Shown: positions 59,304-64,000 of the stretch, in pieces | Layout of the letters: every line of letters starts with the position of its first letter | Position numbering within the stretch: position 1 is the first letter of the stretch | Assembly (NCBI GenBank): GCA_022834735.1 | Contig: BQKD01000001.1 | Span: forward strand, 3,015,659 to 3,079,658 | DNA from: Erysipelotrichaceae bacterium OPF54 | GTDB taxonomy: Bacteria; Bacillota_I; Bacilli_A; Erysipelotrichales; Erysipelotrichaceae | DNA length: 64,000 bases | Direction: 5' to 3' | Made by a program: the position numbers and the translations under genes | The notes under the pieces: generated by a model | Database searches by the model: none | Told to the model about the DNA's origin: nothing | Seen by the model: only the letters and a program-made list of their open reading frames with translations

Positions 59304-60171
59304 AGCGGATGCGATCGTGATCGGGGCGGGCGCCGGTCTTTCAACAGTGGCCGGATTCACCTATGCCAAAGAACGCTTTGCGCGCTATTTTTCGGATTTC
59401 GAACACAAATACGGCTTTCATGATATGTATTCGGGCGGGTTTTATCCGTATCGTTCGCCCGAAGAACACTGGGCGTACTGGAGCCGGTATATTTATATCA
59501 ACCGCTACATGGATGCTCCGAACCCTACATACAGAATCCTGTTCGATCTTGTGAAAGACAAAAACTATTTCGTGATCACGACCAATGTCGACCATCAGTT
59601 TCAGAAAGCCGGCTTCGATAAAAACAGGCTCTTTTATACACAGGGCGACTACGGTCTGTTTCAGTGCAGCACACCATGTCATGAGCAGACGTATGATAAT
59701 GAGATGATCATTCAGAAAATGGTCGAAGCGCAGGGGTATACGATCACGGAAGACAAGGAACTTGTTCTGCCGGAAGGAACAATGCCGAAAATGAGCGTCC
59801 CGTCCTCTCTGGTGCCTCATTGTCCGCGCTGCGGCGAATGGATGTCCATGAACCTGCGGGCAGACCGTACGTTTGTAGAAGATGAAGGGTGGAACGAAGT
59901 GGCACAGCGGTATGACGCGTTTTTGAAACAGCATAGAAATTCCCGGATCGTTTTTATCGAACTTGGTGTCGGGATGAACACGCCCGGGATCATCAAGTAC
60001 CCGTTCTGGCGGATGACAGCACAGAACCCCGGCTCTTTTTATGCATGTGTCAATGCGGGTGAAGCCTTCTGTCCCGAGGAGATCGCAGACCGGTCGCTCT
60101 GTCTCAATAAAGATATCAATGAAGTGCTCAGGCAGATGAAAGAACATACAGAAAAAGAGAAAAAGGAATGA
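59245..60171 (+). CDS. Class M sirtuin (SirTM), protein ADP-ribosyltransferase
   Basis: 308 aa. The NAD site has AIVIGAGAGLSTVAGFTY and FVITTNVDHQFQKAGF, then YTQGDYGLFQCSTPC. The Zn-Cys set is CSTPCH plus CPRCG. The His of the deacetylase motif is replaced as in SirTM. These enzymes mono-ADP-ribosylate lipoylated GcvH-L. I prefer the ATG at 59245, after GAGGTGATTTTCA; an ATG at 59275 is also possible. It overlaps the macrodomain gene by 59 nt. No GcvH-L or lipoate ligase gene is adjacent. Confidence 0.9.
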   Translation: MYLKTKTDSSMKTFLEKFSEADAIVIGAGAGLSTVAGFTYAKERFARYFSDFEHKYGFHDMYSGGFYPYRSPEEHWAYWSRYIYINRYMDAPNPTYRILFDLVKDKNYFVITTNVDHQFQKAGFDKNRLFYTQGDYGLFQCSTPCHEQTYDNEMIIQKMVEAQGYTITEDKELVLPEGTMPKMSVPSSLVPHCPRCGEWMSMNLRADRTFVEDEGWNEVAQRYDAFLKQHRNSRIVFIELGVGMNTPGIIKYPFWRMTAQNPGSFYACVNAGEAFCPEEIADRSLCLNKDINEVLRQMKEHTEKEKKE

Positions 60172-60196
60172 AAGATTAATGGTTGAAGCGGCATGA

Positions 60197-60247
60197 TTGA
60201 CAGGAACCGAGATGTCGGGTAAATTAAAGTTAGATATAACTAACTTT
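60197..60247 (+). promoter_or_regulatory. Promoter with operator-like palindrome
   Basis: TTGACA (60197-60202), 17-nt spacer, TAAATT (60220-60225). The perfect palindrome AAAGTTAG-ATATAA-CTAACTTT (60226-60247) then overlaps the predicted start of transcription. This looks like a repressor operator for the 34-aa gene. Confidence 0.65.
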
Positions 60248-60268
60248 ATAACTAGAAAGGAGATCATT

Positions 60269-60373
60269 ATGAACGGACTGTTCTGCATGATCGTCCTATG
60301 CATAGCGACGATCAGTTTCTGTACGATCACAAAAACACTTTGCCGAAAACAGCTGCGCCAAAGATCTGTATGA
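60269..60373 (+). CDS. Small membrane protein (34 aa)
   Basis: AAAGGAG 6 nt before ATG 60269 is a strong ribosome binding site. The product is one hydrophobic helix (MNGLFCMIVLCIATISFCTI) and a basic C-terminus (CRKQLRQRSV). Four cysteines are present. This is the shape of a single-pass regulatory or stress membrane peptide. It sits behind an operator-like palindrome and before a terminator, so it looks like an independent gene. No family is recognised. Confidence 0.65.
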   Translation: MNGLFCMIVLCIATISFCTITKTLCRKQLRQRSV

Positions 60374-60418
60374 TCGACCTGAAAAAAAACTGCTGACATT
60401 CAACCATCAGCAGTCCGG

Positions 60419-60441
60419 GCAGAGGTATTCTCTGCTTTTTT
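60419..60441 (+). terminator. Terminator after the 34-aa gene
   Basis: GCAGAG-GTATT-CTCTGC and six T. A second hairpin, CTGCTGA / TCAGCAG, lies just upstream at about 60390-60413. Confidence 0.85.
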
Positions 60442-61063
60442 ACGCTTTGCTCAGATGTTTCTGCTTTTCGCAGAACACTTCCGCCAGCAGATTCACCGCT
60501 TCTTCGGGCGTTCTTTTCGACGTATTGATCGACACATCAAAGTCATCGATATCGCCCCATTTGCGGTGCGTATAGTATTCATAAAACTTTGCCCGTTTCC
60601 GGTCCGTATCGAGCACTACCTTGCGGGCATGCGCTTTCGGAACGCCATACTCCTCGATCACCCGGCGCACCCGGTCTTCAAGATCGCCGTAGCAGTACAC
60701 GGAAATGATGCCCGGCTCGTCCTTTAAGATCACATTGGCACACCGGCCTACAAGCACCATGCTTTCTTTTGCCGCCAGATCCCGAATGATCTGTCTGGCC
60801 GTATCATAGGCATTCGTAGACAAAGAAAGCTCGGTGAGATTTTTCAGACCATAATTCATCCGGCCGCTCAAAGAAAAAAGTCCGGACTCATTTAAATTAT
60901 CATCACTAAAAAACGTTTTTGAAACACCAAGCTGCTCCGCCGCATTTTCCAGGATCTCCTTATCGTAATAAGCGATATTCAATCTTTTTGCCAGGCGACG
61001 CCCGATCTCCCGACCATAAGAACCATATTCACGCGAAATCGTGATCAAAACCTTTTCATTCAT
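60440..61063 (-). CDS. Cytidylate-kinase-like family protein
   Basis: 207 aa. The P-loop-like start VLITISREYGSYGREIGRRLA is the family's variant of GxxxxGK. A helix AAEQLGVSKTFFSDDN and the Arg-rich lid region VLDTDRKRAKFYEYYTHRKWGD follow. It resembles PF13189 (Cytidylate_kin2) rather than Cmk itself; the substrate is unknown. The gene stands alone between terminator structures, with GAGGATAGATT before the ATG. Confidence 0.88.
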   Translation of the reverse strand: MNEKVLITISREYGSYGREIGRRLAKRLNIAYYDKEILENAAEQLGVSKTFFSDDNLNESGLFSLSGRMNYGLKNLTELSLSTNAYDTARQIIRDLAAKESMVLVGRCANVILKDEPGIISVYCYGDLEDRVRRVIEEYGVPKAHARKVVLDTDRKRAKFYEYYTHRKWGDIDDFDVSINTSKRTPEEAVNLLAEVFCEKQKHLSKA

Positions 61064-61251
61064 AATCTATCCTCTGAAACTACATTTTATACGGTAATTT
61101 TAACATAAATATTCCGCTATTCTACGAAAAATTAGTCCCAGTGTGTAAATATTTCCCTGTCTGGCTAATATATGCAAAAGAATGGTTAATTTATCACGTT
61201 TCCCTCTTTTATAAAAGCCGTATACTGATCACAAAAGAAAGAGGAGGGCGT

Positions 61252-61299
61252 ATGAGATTCTTTATCTGGACGGCATCAAACATGCTCGGGCTCATCTAG
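61252..61299 (+). CDS. 15-aa peptide ORF
   Basis: MRFFIWTASNMLGLI has a very strong ribosome binding site (AAAGAGGAGGGCGT), a TATACT -10 at 61221-61226, and a hairpin 11 nt downstream (61310-61356). The signals suggest a real short transcript. The peptide is hydrophobic and aromatic. It may be a small regulatory or signal peptide, or the leader of a lost gene. Confidence 0.45.
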   Translation: MRFFIWTASNMLGLI

Positions 61300-61309
61300 G
61301 CCAAAGAAA

Positions 61310-61360
61310 AAGAATATATGTTCCGCAAAATATATTTGATGGATCCATATATTCTTATTT
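61310..61360 (+). terminator. Hairpin after the 15-aa ORF
   Basis: 11-bp stem AAGAATATATG / CATATATTCTT around a 25-nt loop, followed by ATTTATT. A weak or AT-rich terminator. Confidence 0.5.
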
Positions 61361-61368
61361 ATTATTGA

Positions 61369-61671
61369 TTATGCGTCCAGCTGGGCCTGCGCATACGTTC
61401 TGCGTTCCGGGCTCAGATTGTCTACATAGTAGCGGACGGTCAAAGCTCCGGCAACTTTTGTGCGGATCTTCGGTTCGACGATATACCCGTCCCCTTCAAG
61501 CATCGAAGCAACCATCGCCTTGCAGCAGCTGCTCAGGTTTTTGACATCCGGCTCGCATTCATTCATGAATTCCTTCGCGTTCAGTTCGATATAAAGCCAC
61601 ATTTTATCATGCGCTTCCTGCTTCATCTCGCGAAGACGGTCAGCGTATTGTTCCTGTGTCCATTTTTCCAT
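61369..61671 (-). CDS. Hypothetical 100-aa protein
   Basis: Soluble, helical and charged (MEKWTQEQYADRLREMKQEA). It has CEPDVKNLSSCCKAM, three cysteines that could bind metal, and a C-terminal MTVRYYVDNLSPERR-like strand. No family is recognised. GGGAGGAAATGAT precedes the ATG. It lies between proA (upstream) and the 15-aa ORF (convergent). Confidence 0.75.
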   Translation of the reverse strand: MEKWTQEQYADRLREMKQEAHDKMWLYIELNAKEFMNECEPDVKNLSSCCKAMVASMLEGDGYIVEPKIRTKVAGALTVRYYVDNLSPERRTYAQAQLDA

Positions 61672-61759
61672 ATCATTTCCTCCCTTTCCGAGGTATCATA
61701 CAGGTTTTTAAATGATAGGTCAAATCTGCATAAATCCCGGAACAATGAAAGCGGTTACG

Positions 61760-63010
61760 TTATTTCCGGATCTGGCCCGACCCTAAAATAACGTATTTTG
61801 TCGTTGTGAGCGCATCGAGCCCCATCGGACCGCGGGCATGCAGTTTCTGAGTGCTGATCCCGATCTCCGCGCCAAACCCAAACTCGAAACCGTCCGTAAA
61901 CCGTGTGGAGGCATTGACATAAACACAGGCCGCATCGACTTCATCGAGAAATTTCTGCGCGTTCGTATAGTTTTCTGTCAGGATCGATTCCGAATGGCCC
62001 GTATTGTACTTGTTGATATGCGCGATCGCCTCGTCCACGTCCGCTACGGTTTTTATAGAAAGCTTGAGCGCCAGATACTCGGTTCCCCAGTCCTTTTCGC
62101 ATGCGGTCCGGATCAGAGGATCGGCCAGACAGACCTTCTCGTCTCCGACCAGTTCCACGTCTTTTTCGCGCAAAGCCGCTCCAAGGCGCGGTATGAGCGC
62201 ATCCACGATCCGTTCATGCACGACCAGCGATTCGAGCGCATTGCATACCCCGACACGCTGTGTCTTGGCATTTCGTATGATCTCCACAGCCTGATCGAGA
62301 TCGGCCGATTCATCCACAAAAATATGACAGTTTCCGGTTCCTGTTTCGATGACCGGCACCGTACTGTTTTCCACTACAGCACGGATCAGGCCCGCACCAC
62401 CCCTGGGAATCAGAACGTCGAGATACTGGTTCTGTTTCATCAGCTCGACAGCGGCGCTGCGCGAAGTATCTTCAACAAGCAGCAGACAGTCCGGATGCAC
62501 ATTGCTCTTTTCGAGCGTCTGCCGCAGAATGCTCACGATTTCCCGTATGGAATGGATGGCGTCGCTTCCGCCTTTCAATATCACGGCATTTCCAGCCTTG
62601 AAACACAATCCGAACGCGTCAGCCGTCACATTCGGCCTGGCCTCGAAAATGATCCCTACCACGCCGAGCGGGACCCGCTTTTTTCCGATCATCAGTCCGT
62701 TCGGCCTTTTTTTCATGCCCAGCACTTCTCCGACCGGATCATTGAGCGAAGCGATCTGTTTCAGCCCCTGCGCAATGCTTTCGATACGGCCTGCATCCAG
62801 ATACAGCCGGTCGAGCAGGCCCGCATCCATCCCGTTCGCTCTTCCGTTTTCCATATCGAGCGCGTTAGCTTCCAGAATGATGTCTGTATTATCGATCAGA
62901 TCCTGCGCCGCTTTTTCAAGCACTTCGTTTTTTCTGTTTGCCGAAAGCCGCGCCGCTTCTCTTTTGGCCGCGCACGCTCTTTGGCCCAGCGATTCAATGT
63001 ATGTCGTCAT
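61760..63010 (-). CDS. proA: Glutamate-5-semialdehyde dehydrogenase
   Basis: 416 aa ALDH-fold enzyme. It carries [26 protein letters not shown], the nucleotide site GGSDAIHSI, the catalytic-Cys region [15 protein letters not shown] and the C-terminal [21 protein letters not shown]. It reduces glutamyl-5-phosphate in proline synthesis. It overlaps proB by 4 nt. Confidence 0.96.
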   Translation of the reverse strand: MTTYIESLGQRACAAKREAARLSANRKNEVLEKAAQDLIDNTDIILEANALDMENGRANGMDAGLLDRLYLDAGRIESIAQGLKQIASLNDPVGEVLGMKKRPNGLMIGKKRVPLGVVGIIFEARPNVTADAFGLCFKAGNAVILKGGSDAIHSIREIVSILRQTLEKSNVHPDCLLLVEDTSRSAAVELMKQNQYLDVLIPRGGAGLIRAVVENSTVPVIETGTGNCHIFVDESADLDQAVEIIRNAKTQRVGVCNALESLVVHERIVDALIPRLGAALREKDVELVGDEKVCLADPLIRTACEKDWGTEYLALKLSIKTVADVDEAIAHINKYNTGHSESILTENYTNAQKFLDEVDAACVYVNASTRFTDGFEFGFGAEIGISTQKLHARGPMGLDALTTTKYVILGSGQIRK

Positions 63011-63825
63011 TTCGCATTTCCTCCCTTAAACAATGTTCCTTTGTCTTCTCCGTTGATCAGCTCGTGAATAATATGAAAATCCCTGCCGTTGGCAATGATC
63101 ATATCGCATCCGTGTTCCATGCACGATCTGGCCGCGCCAAGCTTCGTGCTCATCCCTCCTGTCCCTACGCCTGAGCTGCTCGTATTCTTTGCCATGCCAA
63201 AGAAACGATCGTCGAGCTGTTCCACGTAGCCGATAAAGCGGGCATCCGGATCGATGTTGGGATCGTTTGTGAACAGTCCGTCAATATCGGACAGCAGGAT
63301 GAGCAGGTCCGCGCCGACCAGCCTGGCTACAGCGGCGCTGAGCGTATCATTATCGCCTACTTCGATTTCCTCGGTCGCGACGGTATCGTTTTCATTGACG
63401 ATCGGCACGACCTTGAGCTTGAGAAGCTCTTCCAGTGTGTTGCGTGCGTTCGAACACGATGGTTCGCTGCCCAGCGTGTAGTTGGTCAGCAGGATCTGGG
63501 AAGCAGTCTGATTATATTCATTGAACAGCTTCTGATAGATCATCATCAGCTTTGCCTGCCCGATCGAAGCGCACGCCTGCTTGAGCGCAAGCTTGCCGGG
63601 CTTATGATGGAAGCCGATCAGCCGCGAGCCGACCATGATCGCTCCAGAGGAAACGAGGATGACTTCCTTCCCGCGATTGAGCAGGTCGCTGATCTCGCGC
63701 ACAAGCACTTCGATCTTGATCAGATCGAGATGTCCGGTCTGCGGATGGGTCAGCGAGGACGAACCGATCTTGATCACGATCCTCTTCCTGTTTTTAAGAT
63801 CCTTTCTTGCTTCGATATGTTCCAT
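63007..63825 (-). CDS. proB: Glutamate 5-kinase
   Basis: 272 aa amino-acid kinase fold: [14 protein letters not shown] at the N-terminus, [18 protein letters not shown], the glutamate site [15 protein letters not shown] and [16 protein letters not shown], with [19 protein letters not shown] for ATP binding. The C-terminal PUA domain of E. coli ProB is absent, as in some Bacillota. First step of proline synthesis from glutamate. GAAGAGAGC precedes the ATG. Confidence 0.96.
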   Translation of the reverse strand: MEHIEARKDLKNRKRIVIKIGSSSLTHPQTGHLDLIKIEVLVREISDLLNRGKEVILVSSGAIMVGSRLIGFHHKPGKLALKQACASIGQAKLMMIYQKLFNEYNQTASQILLTNYTLGSEPSCSNARNTLEELLKLKVVPIVNENDTVATEEIEVGDNDTLSAAVARLVGADLLILLSDIDGLFTNDPNIDPDARFIGYVEQLDDRFFGMAKNTSSSGVGTGGMSTKLGAARSCMEHGCDMIIANGRDFHIIHELINGEDKGTLFKGGNAK

Positions 63826-63850
63826 GCTCTCTTCTCCTTTACTCCTTGTA

Positions 63851-64000
63851 TTACGTATTTTCCTGAATGAACTGCCTGATTTCTTTGAAATCGATCGTTT
63901 TCAGCGCTTTGATCCAGTGCCCGTTGACCAGATCAAGAAGGGCGTCCCGTGTCTTTTTCGAGATCCCGTTCATTTTCAGGATCCGCAGCGGCGCGCAGAA
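63851..64000 (-). CDS. Partial gene, C-terminal 49 residues
   Basis: Open frame entering from beyond the right edge, ending at TAA 63851. The visible residues include PLRILKMNGISKKTRDALLD, then LVNGHWIKALKTIDFKEIRQ. The family is not recognised. The stop is 26 nt before proB's start, so it may be the upstream gene of the proBA operon. Confidence 0.55.
   Translation of the reverse strand, partial: FCAPLRILKMNGISKKTRDALLDLVNGHWIKALKTIDFKEIRQFIQENT

Noticed and set aside
1-64000. CRISPR arrays, rRNA operons, T-box leaders
   Set aside because: I scanned both strands for regular direct repeats and the T-box sequence TGGNACCGCG and saw none.

Overview
The window reads as a Bacillota (Firmicutes) chromosome. 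Supporting evidence is strong GGAGG-type ribosome binding sites, the tilS-hpt-ftsH-hslO-dusB block, ribonuclease M5 beside rsmA and ispE, DUF1146, AddAB in place of RecBCD, and LPxTG pili. The combination suggests an Erysipelotrichia-like gut or oral bacterium, but that placement is an inference. About three quarters (17-64 kb) is moderately GC-rich chromosome. The left part (1-13.7 kb) is clearly AT-rich and of foreign character.

Region 1 (1-13.7 kb) is a piece of a conjugative or mobilizable element, with every gene on the minus strand. It holds a ToxN/AbiQ-like type III toxin behind a structured RNA and terminator, a cluster of inverted repeats that could be an oriT, a membrane-anchored GIY-YIG protein, a DNA methyltransferase with a DHPY motif, an LPD1/zincin-like protein, an ArdC-like anti-restriction protein, a Fic protein whose catalytic His is Gln, and several membrane-anchored or secreted proteins. 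Four or five otherwise unrelated proteins end in the same acidic tail (EEDYEMD-like). The element stops in a truncated reading frame exactly where a transposon starts.

Region 2 (13.7-17.7 kb) is a transposon with an rve-type transposase, an ExeA/TniB-like AAA ATPase, a 95-aa accessory protein and a zinc-ribbon/HTH protein. Next comes a lone 212-aa gene whose ribosome binding site is buried in a long hairpin, and then tRNA-Ser(CGA).

Region 3 (18-30 kb) has an AEC transporter, a HAD phosphatase, a kinase-like protein, an XRE-TPR regulator / 35-aa ORF / MFS transporter cassette, a sortase-assembled pilus operon (thioester tip adhesin, LPRTG backbone, class C sortase, minor pilin, lipoprotein), a nitroreductase and small genes.

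Region 4 (30-49.6 kb) is housekeeping: RsmC-like methyltransferase, split transketolase, glgB, dusB, hslO, ftsH, hpt, tilS, an SdpI-like protein, an IS4-family element inserted into a terminator loop, a C39-like peptidase, tagO, an MreB-like protein, ispE-rsmA-rnmV, a YitT protein and deoD.

Region 5 (49.6-64 kb) has addB-addA, an NCS2 purine permease, rho with a duplicated RNA-binding fold, a macrodomain-SirTM pair, a 34-aa membrane peptide under an operator-like palindrome, a cytidylate-kinase-like protein, a 15-aa peptide ORF, and proBA. Several genes (tilS, the SdpI-like gene, the AEC gene) have a -10 box exactly 6 nt before ATG and no ribosome binding site, suggesting leaderless mRNAs.
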